Assembly (NCBI GenBank): GCA_034231615.1
Contig: CM067322.1
Span: 51,342,456 to 51,406,455 of the forward strand
Direction of reading: 5' to 3'
DNA from: Meghimatium bilineatum
Lineage: Eukaryota; Mollusca; Gastropoda; Stylommatophora; Philomycidae
DNA length: 64,000 nucleotides
The translations under genes were made by a program, and so were the position numbers. Positions 26,401-41,320 of the stretch are shown in pieces; within the stretch, counting starts at the first letter, position 1; the number at the start of each line of letters is the position of its first letter. The notes under the pieces were generated by a model that made no database searches, was not told the DNA's origin, and worked only from the letters and a program-made list of their open reading frames with translations.

Positions 26401-29110
26401 AAAAAAATATATTTCTAATGATAAACTACCGGTATATACATTTATGAGATGTGTTGAAAAGTTTGGAAAAGAAAATAAAAAAATATATTTCTAGTGATAA
26501 ACTTTATACATTTATGAAATATGTTGAAAAGTTTGAACAAGAAAATAAAAAAATATATTGCTAATGATAAACTATATACATTTATGAGATGTGTTGAAAA
26601 GTTTGAAAAATAAAATACAAAAATATATTTCTAATGATAAACTACCTGTAGATACATTTATGAAATATGTTGAAAAGTTTGAACAAGAAAATAAAAAAAT
26701 ATATTGCTAATGATAAACTATATACATTTATGAGATGTGTTGAAAAGTTTGGAAAAGAAAATAGAAATATATATTTCTAGTGATAAACTTGATACATTTA
26801 TGAAATATGTTGAAAAGTTTGAAAAAGAAAATAAAAAAATATATTTCTAATGATAAACTATATACATTTATGAGATGTGTTGAAAAGTTTGAAAAAGAAA
26901 ATAACAAAATATATTTCTAATGATAAACTACCTGTAGATACATTTATGAGATTTGTTGAAAAGTTTGAAAAAGAAAATAAAAAAATATATTTCTAATGAT
27001 AAACTACCGGTAGATACATTTATGAGATGTGTTGAAAAGTTTGAAAAAGAAAATAAAAAAATATATTTCTAATGATAAACTACCGGTAGATACATTTATG
27101 AAATGTGTTGAAAAGTTTGAAAATCAAAAATATATATTTCTAATGATAAAAACTAGATACATTTATGAAATGTGTTGAAAAATTCAAAAATAAAATCAAA
27201 AAATTAATTTCTATTGATAAACTATATACACTTATGAAATTTGTTGAAAAGTTTGAAAGTGAAAATAAAAAGATATATTTCTAGTGATCATCTACAGGTA
27301 GATACATTTATGAGATGTGTTGAAAAGTTTGGAAAAGAAAATAACAAAATATATTTCTAGTGATAAACTTGATACATTTATGAAATATGTTGAAAAGTTT
27401 CAACAAGAAAATAAAAATAATATATTTCTAATGATAAACTATATACATTTATTAGATGTGTTGAAAAGTTTGAAAAAGAAAATAAAAAAATATATTTCTA
27501 ATGATAAACTACCGGTAGATACATTTATGAAATGTGTTGAAAAGTTTGAAAAAGAAAATGAAAAGATATATTTCTAGTGATCATCTACAGGTAGATACAT
27601 TTATGAGATGTGTTGAAAAGTTTGAAAAAGAAAATTAAAAAAATATATTTCTAGTGATCATCTATATACATTTATGAAATGTGTTGAAAAGTTTGAAAAA
27701 GAAAATGAAAAGATATATTTCTAGTTATAATCTACCGGTAGATACATTTATGAGATGTGTTGAAAGGATTGAAAAAGAAAATAAAAAAATATATTTCTAA
27801 TGATAAACTACCTGTAGATACATTTATGAAATATGTTGAAAAGTTTGAACAAGAAAATAAAAAAATATATTGCTAATGATAAACTATATACATTTATGAG
27901 ATGTGTTGAAAAGTTTGGAAAAGAAAATAGAAATATATATTTCTAGTGATAAACTTGATACATTTATGAAATATGTTGAAAAGTTTGAAAAAGAAAATAA
28001 AAAAATATATTTCTAATGATAAACTATATACATTTATGAGATGTGTTGAAAAGTTTGAAAAAGAAAATAACAAAATATATTTCTAATGATAAACTACCTG
28101 TAGATACATTTATGAAATGTGTTGACAAATTTCAAAAAGAAAATCATAAAATTAATTTCTATTGATAAACTATATACACTTATGAGATTTGTTGAAAAGT
28201 TTGAAAAAGAAAATAAAAAAATATATTTCTAATGATAAACTACTAGTATATACATTTATGAGATGTGTTGAAAAGTTTGGAAAAGAAAATAAAAAAATAT
28301 ATTTCTAGTGATAAACTTGATACATTTATGAAATGTGTTGAAAAGTTTCAAAATCAAAAAAATATATTTCTAATGATAAAAACTAGATACATTTATGAAA
28401 TGTGTTGAAAAATTTCAAAAAGAAAATCTAATAATTAATTTCTATTGATAAACTATATACACTTATGAAATGTGTTGAAAAGTTTGAAAATGAAAATAAA
28501 AAGATATATTTCTAGTGATCATCTACAGGTATATACATTTATGAGATGTGTTGAAAAGTTTGGAAAAGAAAATAAAAAAATATATTTCTAGTGATAAACT
28601 TGATACATTTATGAAATATGTTGAAAAGTTTGAACAAGAAAATTAAAAAAATATATTTCTAATGATAAACTATATACATTTATGAGATGTGTTGAAAAGT
28701 TTGAAAAAGAAAATAAAAAAATATATTTCTAATGATAAACTACCGGTAGATACATTTATGAAATGTGTTGAAAAGTTTGAAAAAGAAAATGAAAAGATAT
28801 ATTTCTAGTGATCATCTACAGGTAGATACATTTATGAGATGTGTTGAAAAGTTTGAAAATCCAAAAAATATATTTCTAATGATAAACTAGATACATTTAT
28901 GAAATGTGTTGACAAATTTCAAAAAGAAAATCAAAACATTAATTTCTATTGATAAACTATATACACTTATGAGATTTGTTGAAAAGTTTGAAAAAGAAAT
29001 TAAAAAAATATATTTCTAATGATAAACTACCGGTATATACATTTATGAGATGTGTTGAAAAGTTTGGAAAAGAAAATAAAAAAATATATTTCTAGTGATA
29101 AACTTTATAC
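22850..29110 (+). repeat. Higher-order repeat of 3097 bp, two copies
   Basis: taaactttat is at 23401 and 26498, and an 86-codon chance open frame at 24220 and 27317, both exactly 3097 bp apart. The rare aaatagaaatatat variant occurs twice per copy (near 23664 and 24830, then near 26760 and 27926). A further partial copy begins at about 29.1 kb. Confidence 0.88.
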
Positions 29111-29149
29111 ATTTATGAAATATGTTGAAAAGTTTCAAAATCAAAAAAA

Positions 29150-32100
29150 TATATTTCTAATGATAAAAACTAGATACATTTATGAAATGTGTTGCAAAAT
29201 TTCAAAAAGAAAATCAAAAAAATAACTTCTATTGATAAACTATATACACTTATGAAATGTGTTGAAAAGTTTGAAAATCAAAAAAATATATTTCTAATGA
29301 TAAACTACCGGTAGATACATTTATTAGATGTGTTGAAAAGTTTGTAAAAGAAAATCAAAAAATATATTTCTAATGATAAACTACCGGTAGATACATTTAT
29401 GAGATGTGTTGAAAAGTTTAAAAATCAAAAAAAAAATATTTCAAATGATAAACTAGATACATTTATGAGATGTGTTGAAAAGTTTGGAAAAGAAAATCAA
29501 AAAATATATTTCTAGTGATAAACTAGATACATTTATGAAATATGTTGAAAAGTTTGAACAAGAAAATAAAAAAAATATATTTCTGTTAATAAACTAGATA
29601 CATTTATGAAATGTGTTGAAAAGTTTGAAAAGAAAATCAAAAAATATATTTCTAATGATAAACTACCGGTAGATACATTTATGAGATGTGTTGAACAGTT
29701 TGAAAATCAAAAGAATTTATTTCTAATGATAAACTAGATACATTTATTAGATGTGTTGAAAAGTTTGGAAAAGAAAATGAAAAAATATATTTCTAATGAT
29801 AAACTATATACATTTATGAGATGTGTTGAAAAGATTAAAAAATAAAATAAAAAATATATTTCTAATGATAAACTACCAGTAGATACATTTATGAAATATG
29901 TTGAAAAGTTTGAACAAGAAAATATAAAAAATATATTTCTGTTAATAAACTAGATACATTTATGAAATGTGTTGAAAAGTTTGAAAAGAAAATAAAAAGA
30001 TATATTTCTAGTGATACTACAGGTAGATACATTTATGAGATGTGTTGAAAAGTTTGAAAAAGAAAATAAAAAAAATATATTTCTAATGATAAACTACCGG
30101 TAGATACATTTATGAGATGTGTTGAAAAGTTTGAAAATCAAAAAAGGATATTTCTAATGATAAACTAGATACATTTATGAAATGTGTTGAAAAGTTTGAA
30201 ATTTTAAAAAATATATATTTCTAATGATAAACTAGATACATTTATGAAATGTGTTGAAAAGTTTCAAAAAGAAAATCAAAAATAAATTTCAGTTGATAAA
30301 CTATATACACTTATGAAATGTGTTGAAAAGTTTGAAAATCAAAATAATATATTTATAATGATAAACTAGATACATTTATGAAATGTGTTGAAAAGTTTGG
30401 AAAAGAAAATCAAAAAATATATTTCTAGTGATAAACTAGATACATTTATGAAATATGTAGAAAGATTTAAACAAGAAAATAAAAAAAATATATTTCTAAT
30501 GATAAACTATATACATTTATGAAATGTGTTAAAAAGTTTGAAAAAGAAAATGAAAAGATATATTTCTAGTTATAATCTACCAGTAGATACATTTATGAAA
30601 TGTGTTGAAAAGTTTGGAAAAGAAAATAAATACAAAATATTTTTAATGATAAACTATATACATTTATGAAATGTGTTGAAAAGTTTGAAAAAGAAAATGA
30701 AAAGATATATTTCTAGTTATAATCTACCGGTAGATACATTTATGAGATTTGTTGAAAAGTTTGAAAAAGAAAATAAAAAAATAGTTTTCTAATGATAAAC
30801 TACCGGTAGATACATTTATGAGATGTGTTGAAAAGTTTGAAAAAGAAAATAAAAAAATATATTTCTAATGATAAACTATCGGTATGTTGAAATTTATGAG
30901 ATGTGTTGAAAAGTTTGAAAATCCAAAAAATATATTTCTAATGATAAACTAGATACATTTATGAAATGTGTTGAAAAGTTTCAAAATAAAAAAAATATAT
31001 TTCTAATGATAAAAACTAGATACATTTATGAAATGTGTTCAAAAATTTCAAAAAGAAAATCTAATAATTAATTTCTATTGATAAACTATATACACTTATG
31101 AAATGTGCTGAAAAGTTTTAAAATAAAAATAAAAAGATATATTTCTAGTGATCATCTACAGGTATATACATTTATGAGATGTGTTGAAAAGTTTGGAAAA
31201 GAAAATAACAAAATATATTTCTAGTGATAAACTTGATACATTTATGAAATATGTTGAAAAGTTTGAACAAGAAAATAAAAATAATATATTTCTAATGATA
31301 AACTATATACATTTATGAGATGTGTTGAAAAGTTTGAAAAAGAAAATAAAAAAATATATTTCTAATGATAAACTACCGGTAGATACATTTATGAAATGTG
31401 TTGAAAAGTTTGAAAAAGAAAATGAAAAGATATATTTCTAGTGATCATCTACAGGTAGATACATTTATGAGATGTGTTGAAAAGTTTGAAAATCAAAAAA
31501 ATATATTTCTAATGATAAACTAGATACATTTATGAAATGTGTTGACAAATTTCAAAAAGAAAATCAAAAAATTAATAATCTATTGATAAACTATATACAC
31601 TTATGAGATTTGTTGAAAAGTTTGAAAAAGAAAATTAAAAAATATATTTCTAATGATAAACTACCGGTATATACATTTATGAGATGTGTTGAACAGTTTG
31701 GAAAAGAAAATAAAAAAATATATTTCTAGTGATAAACTTGATACATTTATGAAATATGTTGAAAAGTTTGAACAAGAAAATAAAAAAAATGTATTTCTAA
31801 TGATAAACTATATACATTTATGAGATGTGTTGAAAAGTTTGAAAAAGAAAATAAAAAAATATATTTCTAATGATAAACTACCTGTAGATACATTTATGAG
31901 ATTTGTTGAAAAGTTTGAAAAAGAAAATAAAAAAATATATTTCTAATGTTAAACTACCGGTAGATATATTTATGAAATGTGTTGAAAAGTTTGAAAAAGA
32001 AAATAAATACAAAATATTTTTAATGATAAACTATATACATTTATGAAATGTGTTGAAAAGTTTGAAAAAGAAAATGAAAAGATATATTTCTAGTTATAAT

Positions 32101-35100
32101 CTACCGGTAGATACATTTATGAGATGTGTTAAAAAGATTGAAAAAGAAAATTAAAAAATATGTTTCTAATGATAAACTACCGGAAGATAATTTATGAGAT
32201 ATGTTGAAAAGTTTGAAAATTTATGAAATGTGTTCAAAAATTTCAAAAAGAAAATCTAATAATTAATTTCTATTGATAAACTATATACACTTATGAAATG
32301 TGTTAAAAAGTTTGAAAATGAAAATAAAAAGATATATTTCTAGTGATCATCTACAGGTATATACATTTATGAGATTTGTTGAAAAGTTTGAAAAAGAAAA
32401 TAAAAAAATATATTTCTAATGATAAACTACCTGTAGATACATTTATGAGATTTGTTGAAAAGTTTGAAAAAGAAAATAAAAAAATATATTTCTAATGATA
32501 AACTACCTGTAGATACATTTATGAGATATGTTGAAAAGTTTGAAAATCTAAAAAATATATTTCTAGTGATAAACTAGATACATTTATGAAATGTGTTGAA
32601 AAGTTTCAAAATCAAAAAAATATATTTCTAATGATAAAAACTAGATACATTTATGAAATGTGTTGCAAAATTTCAAAAAGAAAATCAAAAAAATAACTTC
32701 TATTGATAAACTATATACACTTATGAAATGTGTTGAAAAGTTTGAAAATCAAAAAAATATATTTCTAATGATAAACTACCGGTAGATACATTTATTAGAT
32801 GTGTTGAAAAGTTTGTAAAAGAAAATCAAAAAATATATTTCTAATGATAAACTACCGGTAGATACATTTATGAGATGTGTTGAAAAGTTTAAAAATCAAA
32901 AAAAAAATATTTCAAATGATAAACTAGATACATTTATGAGATGTGTTGAAAAGTTTGGAAAAGAAAATCAAAAAATATATTTCTAGTGATAAACTAGATA
33001 CATTTATGAAATATGTTGAAAAGTTTGAACAAGAAAATAAAAAAATATATTTCTGTTAATAAACTAGATACATTTATGAAATGTGTTGAAAAGTTTGAAA
33101 AGAAAATCAAAAAATATATTTCTAATGATAAACTACCGGTAGATACATTTATGAGATGTGTTGAACAGTTTGAAAATCAAAAGAATTTATTTCTAATGAT
33201 AAACTAGATACATTTATTAGATGTGTTGAAAAGTTTGGAAAAGAAAATGAAAAAATATATTTCTAATGATAAACTATATACATTTATGAGATGTGTTGAA
33301 AAGATTAAAAAATAAAATAAAAAATATATTTCTAATGATAAACTACCAGTAGATACATTTATGAAATATGTTGAAAAGTTTGAACAAGAAAATATAAAAA
33401 ATATATTTCTGTTAATAAACTAGATACATTTATGAAATGTGTTGAAAAGTTTGAAAAGAAAATAAAAAGATATATTTCTAGTGATACTACAGGTAGATAC
33501 ATTTATGAGATGTGTTGAAAAGTTTGAAAAAGAAAATAAAAAAAATATATTTCTAATGATAAACTACCGGTAGATACATTTATGAGATGTGTTGAAAAGT
33601 TTGAAAATCAAAAAAGGATATTTCTAATGATAAACTAGATACATTTATGAAATGTGTTGAAAAGTTTGAAATTTTAAAAAATATATATTTCTAATGATAA
33701 ACTAGATACATTTATGAAATGTGTTGAAAAGTTTCAAAAAGAAAATCAAAAATAAATTTCAGTTGATAAACTATATACACTTATGAAATGTGTTGAAAAG
33801 TTTGAAAATCAAAATAATATATTTATAATGATAAACTAGATACATTTATGAAATGTGTTGAAAAGTTTGGAAAAGAAAATCAAAAAATATATTTCTAGTG
33901 ATAAACTAGATACATTTATGAAATATGTAGAAAGATTTGAACAAGAAAATAAAAAAAATATATTTCTAATGATAAACTATATACATTTATGAAATGTGTT
34001 AAAAAGTTTGAAAAAGAAAATGAAAAGATATATTTCTAGTTATAATCTACCAGTAGATACATTTATGAAATGTGTTGAAAAGTTTGGAAAAGAAAATAAA
34101 TACAAAATATTTTTAATGATAAACTATATACATTTATGAAATGTGTTGAAAAGTTTGAAAAAGAAAATGAAAAGATATATTTCTAGTTATAATCTACCGG
34201 TAGATACATTTATGAGATGTGTTGAAAAGATTGAAAAAGAAAATAAAAAAATATATTTCTAATGATAAACTACCGGAAGATACATTTATGAGATATGTTG
34301 AAAAGTTTGAAAATTTATGAAATGTGTTCAAAAATTTCAAAAAGAAAATCTAATAATTAATTTCTATTGATAAACTATATACACTTATGAAATGTGTTGA
34401 AAATGAAAATAAAAAGATATATTTCTAGTGATCATCAACAGGTATATACATTTATGAAATGTGTTGAAAAGTTTGGAAAAGAAAATCAAAAAATATATTT
34501 CTAGTGATAAACTAGATACATTTATGAAATATGTTGAAAAGTTTGAACAAGAAAATAAAAAAAATATATTTCTGTTAATAAATTAGATACATTTATGAAA
34601 TGTGTTGAAAAGTTTGAAAAGAAAATCAAAAAATATATTTCTAATGATAAACTACCGGTAGATACATTTATGAGATGTGTTGAACAGTTTGAAAATCAAA
34701 AGAATTTATTTCTAATGATAAACTAGATACATTTATTAGATGTGTTGAAAAGTTTGGAAAAGAAAATGAAAAAATATATTTCTAATGATAAACTATATAC
34801 ATTTATGAGATGTGTTGAAAAGATTAAAAAATAAAATAAAAAATATATTTCTAATGATAAACTACCAGTAGATACATTTATGAAATATGTTGAAAAGTTT
34901 GAACAAGAAAATATAAAAAATATATTTCTGTTAATAAACTAGATACATTTATGAAATGTGTTGAAAAGTTTGAAAAGAAAATAAAAAAATATATTTCTAA
35001 TGATAAACTACCTGTAGATACATTTATGAGATGTGTTGAAAAGTTTGAAAAAGAAAATAAAAAAAATATATTTCTAATGATAAACTACCGGTAGATACAT

Positions 35101-35470
35101 TTATGAGATGTGTTGAAAAGTTTGAAAATCAAAAAAGGATATTTCTAATGATAAACTAGATACATTTATGAAATGTGTTGAAAAGTTTGAAATTTTAAAA
35201 AATATATATTTCTAATGATAAACTAGATACATTTATGAAATGTGTTGAAAAGTTTCAAAAAGAAAATCAAAAATAAATTTCAATTGATAAACTATATACA
35301 CTTATGAAATGTGTTGAAAAGTTTGAAAATCAAAATAATATATTTATAATGATAAACTAGATACATTTATGAAATGTGTTGAAAAGTTTGGAAAAGAAAA
35401 TCAAAAAATATATTTCTAGTGATAAACTAGATACATTTATGAAATATGTAGAAAGATTTGAACAAGAAAA
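29150..35470 (+). repeat. Higher-order repeat of about 3470 bp with a 1520-bp partial third copy
   Basis: gttgcaaaat is at 29191 and 32662 and the ggatatttct variant at 30146 and 33616. The latter recurs at 35137, 1521 bp on. gaacagtttgaaaatc is at about 29692, 33163 and 34682. A one-base indel in an A run explains the 3470 against 3471 offset. Confidence 0.85.
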
Positions 35471-38400
35471 TAAAAAAAATATATTTCTAATGATAAACTA
35501 CCGGAAGATACATTTATGAGATATGTTGAAAAGTTTGAAAATTTATGAAATGTGTTCACAAATTTCAAAAAGAAAATCTAATAATTAATTTCTATTGATA
35601 AACTATATACACTTATGAAATATGTTGAAAAGTTTCAACAAGAAAATAAAAATAATATATTTCTAATGATAAACTATATACATTTATGAGATGTGTTGAA
35701 AAGTTTGAAAAAGAAAATAAAAAAATATATTTCTAGTTATAATCTACCGGTAGATACATTTATGAGATGTGTTGAAAAGATTGAAAAAGAAAATAAAAAA
35801 ATATATTTCTAATGATAAACTACCGGAAGATACATTTATGAGATATGTTGAAAAGTTTGAAAATTTATGAAATGTGTTCACAAATTTCAAAAAGAAAATC
35901 TAATAATTAATTTCTATTGATAAACTATATACACTTATGAAATATGTTGAAAAGTTTCAACAAGAAAATAAAAATAATATATTTCTAATGATAAACTATA
36001 TACATTTATGAGATGTGTTGAAAAGTTTGAAAAAGAAAATAAAAAAATATATTTCTAATGATAAACTACCTGTAGATACATTTATGAGATTTGTTGAAAA
36101 GTTTGAAAAAGAAAATAAAAAAATAGTTTTCTAATGATAAACTACCGGTAGATACATTTATGAGATGTGTTGAAAAGTTTGAAAAAGAAAATAAAAAAAT
36201 ATATTTCTAATGATAAACTATCGGTATGTTGAAATTTATGAGATGTGTTGAAAAGTTTGAAAATCCAAAAAATATATTTCTAATGATAAACTAGATACAT
36301 TTATGAAATGTGTTGAAAAGTTTCAAAATAAAAAAAATATATTTCTAATGATAAAAACTAGATACATTTATGAAATGTGTTCAAAAATTTCAAAAAGAAA
36401 ATCTAATAATTAATTTCTATTGATAAACTATATACACTTATGAAATGTGCTGAAAAGTTTTAAAATAAAAATAAAAAGATATATTTCTAGTGATCATCTA
36501 CAGGTATATACATTTATGAGATGTGTTGAAAAGTTTGGAAAAGAAAATAACAAAATATATTTCTAGTGATAAACTTGATACATTTATGAAATATGTTGAA
36601 AAGTTTGAACAAGAAAATAAAAATAATATATTTCTAATGATAAACTATATACATTTATGAGATGTGTTGAAAAGTTTGAAAAAGAAAATAAAAAAATATA
36701 TTTCTAATGATAAACTACCGGTAGATACATTTATGAAATGTGTTGAAAAGTTTGAAAAAGAAAATGAAAAGATATATTTCTAGTGATCATCTACAGGTAG
36801 ATACATTTATGAGATGTGTTGAAAAGTTTGAAAATCAAAAAAATATATTTCTAATGATAAACTAGATACATTTATGAAATGTGTTGACAAATTTCAAAAA
36901 GAAAATCAAAAAATTAATAATCTATTGATAAACTATATACACTTATGAGATTTGTTGAAAAGTTTGAAAAAGAAAATTAAAAAATATATTTCTAATGATA
37001 AACTACCGGTATATACATTTATGAGATGTGTTGAACAGTTTGGAAAAGAAAATAAAAAAATATATTTCTAGTGATAAACTTGATACATTTATGAAATATG
37101 TTGAAAAGTTTGAACAAGAAAATAAAAAAAATGTATTTCTAATGATAAACTATATACATTTATGAGATGTGTTGAAAAGTTTGAAAAAGAAAATAAAAAA
37201 ATATATTTCTAATGATAAACTACCTGTAGATACATTTATGAGATTTGTTGAAAAGTTTGAAAAAGAAAATAAAAAAATATATTTCTAATGTTAAACTACC
37301 GGTAGATATATTTATGAAATGTGTTGAAAAGTTTGAAAAAGAAAATAAATACAAAATATTTTTAATGATAAACTATATACATTTATGAAATGTGTTGAAA
37401 AGTTTGAAAAAGAAAATGAAAAGATATATTTCTAGTTATAATCTACCGGTAGATACATTTATGAGATGTGTTAAAAAGATTGAAAAAGAAAATTAAAAAA
37501 TATGTTTCTAATGATAAACTACCGGAAGATAATTTATGAGATATGTTGAAAAGTTTGAAAATTTATGAAATGTGTTCAAAAATTTCAAAAAGAAAATCTA
37601 ATAATTAATTTCTATTGATAAACTATATACACTTATGAAATGTGTTAAAAAGTTTGAAAATGAAAATAAAAAGATATATTTCTAGTGATCATCTACAGGT
37701 ATATACATTTATGAGATTTGTTGAAAAGTTTGAAAAAGAAAATAAAAAAATATATTTCTAATGATAAACTACCTGTAGATACATTTATGAGATTTGTTGA
37801 AAAGTTTGAAAAAGAAAATAAAAAAATAGTTTTCTAATGATAAACTACCGGTAGATACATTTATGAGATGTGTTGAAAAGTTTGAAAAAGAAAATAAAAA
37901 AATATATTTCTAATGATAAACTATCGGTATGTTGAAATTTATGAGATGTGTTGAAAAGTTTGAAAATCCAAAAAATATATTTCTAATGATAAACTAGATA
38001 CATTTATGAAATGTGTTGAAAAGTTTCAAAATCAAAAAAATATATTTCTAATGATAAAAACTAGATACATTTATGAAATGTGTTCAAAAATTTCAAAAAG
38101 AAAATCTAATAATTAATTTCTATTGATAAACTATATACACTTATAAAATGTGTTGAAAAGTTTGAAAATGAAAATAAAAAGATATATTTCTAGTGATCAT
38201 CTACAGGTATATACATTTATGAGATGTGTTGAAAAGTTTGGAAAAGAAAATAACAAAATATATTTCTAGTGATAAACTTGATACATTTATGAAATATGTT
38301 GAAAAGTTTGAACAAGAAAATAAAAATAATATATTTCTAATGATAAACTATATACATTTATGAGATGTGTTGAAAAGTTTGAAAAAGAAAATAAAAAAAT

Positions 38401-39000
38401 ATATTTCTAATGATAAACTACCGGTAGATACATTTATGAAATGTGTTGAAAAGTTTGAAAAAGAAAATGAAAAGATATATTTCTAGTGATCATCTACAGG
38501 TAGATACATTTATGAGATGTGTTGAAAAGTTTGAAAATCCAAAAAATATATTTCTAATGATAAACTAGATACATTTATGAAATGTGTTGACAAATTTCAA
38601 AAAGAAAATCAAAAAATTAATAATCTATTGATAAACTATATACACTTATGAGATTTGTTGAAAAGTTTGAAAAAGAAAATTAAAAAATATATTTCTAATG
38701 ATAAACTACCGGTATATACATTTATGAGATGTGTTGAACAGTTTGGAAAAGAAAATAAAAAAATATATTTCTAGTGATAAACTTGATACATTTATGAAAT
38801 ATGTTGAAAAGTTTGAACAAGAAAATAAAAAAAATGTATTTCTAATGATAAACTATATACATTTATGAGATGTGTTGAAAAGTTTGAAAAAGAAAATAAA
38901 AAAATATATTTCTAATGATAAACTACCTGTAGATACATTTATGAAATATGTTGAAAAGTTTGAAAATCAAAAAAATATATTTCTAGTGATAAATTAGATA
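30730..39000 (+). repeat. Higher-order block copied at +5342 bp and again at +1703 bp
   Basis: The aberrant monomer with ggtatgttgaaattt is at 30881, 36223 and 37926. gaacagtttgg is at 31691, 37033 and 38736. Both sets show offsets of 5342 and then 1703 bp. This block overlaps the 3470-bp repeat, so the duplications are nested. Confidence 0.85.
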
Positions 39001-41320
39001 CATTTATGAAATGTGTTGAAAAGTTTCAAAATCAAAAAAATATCTTTCTAATGATAAAAACTAGATACATTTATAAAATGTGTTGAAAAATTTCAAAAAG
39101 AAAATTAAAAAAATAACTTCTATTAATTAACTATATACACTTATGAAATGTGTTGAAAAGTTTGGAAAAGAAAATAAAAAAATATATTTCTAGTGATAAA
39201 CTTGATACATTTATGAAATATGTTGAAAAGTTTGAACAAGAAAATAACAAAATATATTTCTAATGATAAACTACCGGTAGATACATTTATGAGATATGTT
39301 GAAAAGTTTCAAAATCAAAAAAATATATTTCTAATGATAAAAACTAGATACATTTATGAAATGTGTTGACAAATTGCAAAAAGAAAATCAAAAAATTAAT
39401 TTCTATTGATAAACTATATACACTTATGAAATTTGTTGAAAAGTTTGAAAATGAAAATAAAAAGATATATTTCTAGTGATCATCTACAGGTAGATACATT
39501 TATGAGATGTGTTGAAAAGTTTGAAAAAGAAAATAAAAATAATATATTTATAATGATAAACTATATACATTTATGAAATGTGTTGAAAAGTTTGCAAAAG
39601 AAAATGAAAAGATATATTTCTAGTTATAATCTACCAGTAGATACATCTATGAAATGTGTTGAAAAGTTTGGATAAGAAAATAAATAAAAAATATTTTTAA
39701 TGATAAACTATATACATTTATGAAAAGTGTTGAAAAGTTTGAAAAAGAAAATGAAATGATATATTTCTAGTTATAATCTACCGGTAGATACATTTATGAG
39801 ATCTGTTGAAAAGATTGAAAAAGAAAATAAAAAAATATATTTCTAATGATAAACTACCGGAAGATACATTTATGAGATATGTTGAAAAGTTTGAAAATCA
39901 AAAAAATATATTTCTAGTGATAAACTAGATACATTTATGAAATGTGTTGAAAAGTTTCAAAATCAAAAAAATATATTTCTAATGATAAAAACTAGATACA
40001 TTTATGAAATGTGTTGAAAAATTTCAAAAAGAAAATCAAAAAAATAACTTCTATTGATAAACTATATACACTTATTAAATGTGTTGAAAAGTTTGAAAAT
40101 CAAACAAATATATTTCTAATGATAAACTAGATACATTTATGAGATGTGTTGAAAAGTTTGAACAAGAAAATAAAAAAATATATTTCTCATGATAAACTAC
40201 CTGTAGATACATTTATGAGATTTGTTGAAAAGTTTGAAAAAGAAAATAAAAAAATATATTTCGAATGATAAACTACCGGTAGATACATTTATGAGATGTG
40301 TTGAAAAGTTTGTAAAAGAAAATCAAAAAATATATTTCTAATGATAAACTACCGGTAGATACATTTATGAGATGTGTTGAAAAGTTTAAAAATAAAAAAA
40401 AAAATATTTCTAATGATAAACTAGATACATTTATGAGATGTGTTGAAAAGTTTGGAAAAGAAAATCAAAAAATATATTTCTAGTGATAAACTAGATACAT
40501 TTATGAAATGTGTTGAAAAGTTTGAAATTTTAAAAAATATATATTTCTAATGATAAACTAGATACATTTATGAAATGTGTTGAAAAGTTTCAAAAAGAAA
40601 ATCAAAAAATAAATTTATATTGATAAACTATATACACTTATGAAATGTGTTGAAAAGTTTGAAAATCAAAATAATATATTTATAATGATAAACTAGATAC
40701 ATTTATGAAATGTGTTGAAATGTTTGGAAAAGAAAATCAAAAAATATATTTCTAGTGATAAACTAGATACATTTATGAAATATGTAGAAAGATTTGAACA
40801 AGAAAATAAAAAAAATATATTTCTAATGATAAACTATATACATTTATGAAATGTGTTAAAAAGTTTGAAAAAGAAAATGAAAAGATATATTTCTAGTGAT
40901 AATCTACCGGTAGATACATTTATGAGATGTGTTGAAAAGTTTGAAAAAGAAAATTAAAAAATATATTTCTAGTGATAAACTAGATACATTTATGAAATGT
41001 GTTGAAAAGTTTTAAATTTTAAAAAAAATATATTTCTAATGATAAACTAGATACATTTATGAGATCTGTTGAAAAGATTGAAAAAGAAAATAAAAAAATA
41101 TATTTCTAATGATAAACTACCGGAAGATACATTTATGAGATATGTTGAAAAGTTTGAAAATCAAAAAAATATATTTCTAGTGATAAACTAGATACATTTA
41201 TGAAATGTGTTGAAAAGTTTCAAAATCAAAAAAATATATTTCTAATGATAAAAACTAGATACATTTATGAAATGTGTTGAAAAATTTCAAAAAGAAAATC
41301 AAAAAAATAACTTCTATTGA

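Larger units (their letters stand above)
12447..41320 (+). repeat. Satellite B, block 2 (main array)
   Basis: About 29 kb of uninterrupted 70/76-bp monomers, all in one orientation, roughly 390 copies. Individual monomers differ by a handful of changes, while blocks of many monomers recur nearly unchanged. Homogenisation has therefore acted on blocks of kilobases rather than on single monomers. Open frames of 60-87 codons (near 15763, 16912, 18849, 21495, 24220, 27317 and 33013) arise where two or three monomers happen to stay in frame. Both typical monomer lengths are one base more than a multiple of three, so the frame normally shifts and soon stops. No insertion other than at the two ends was seen. 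Confidence 0.95.

Noticed and set aside
16912-33207. Small proteins of 60-87 codons inside satellite B
   Set aside because: They start and stop at monomer boundaries, arise only where chance indels keep the frame, and are copied along with the higher-order repeats.
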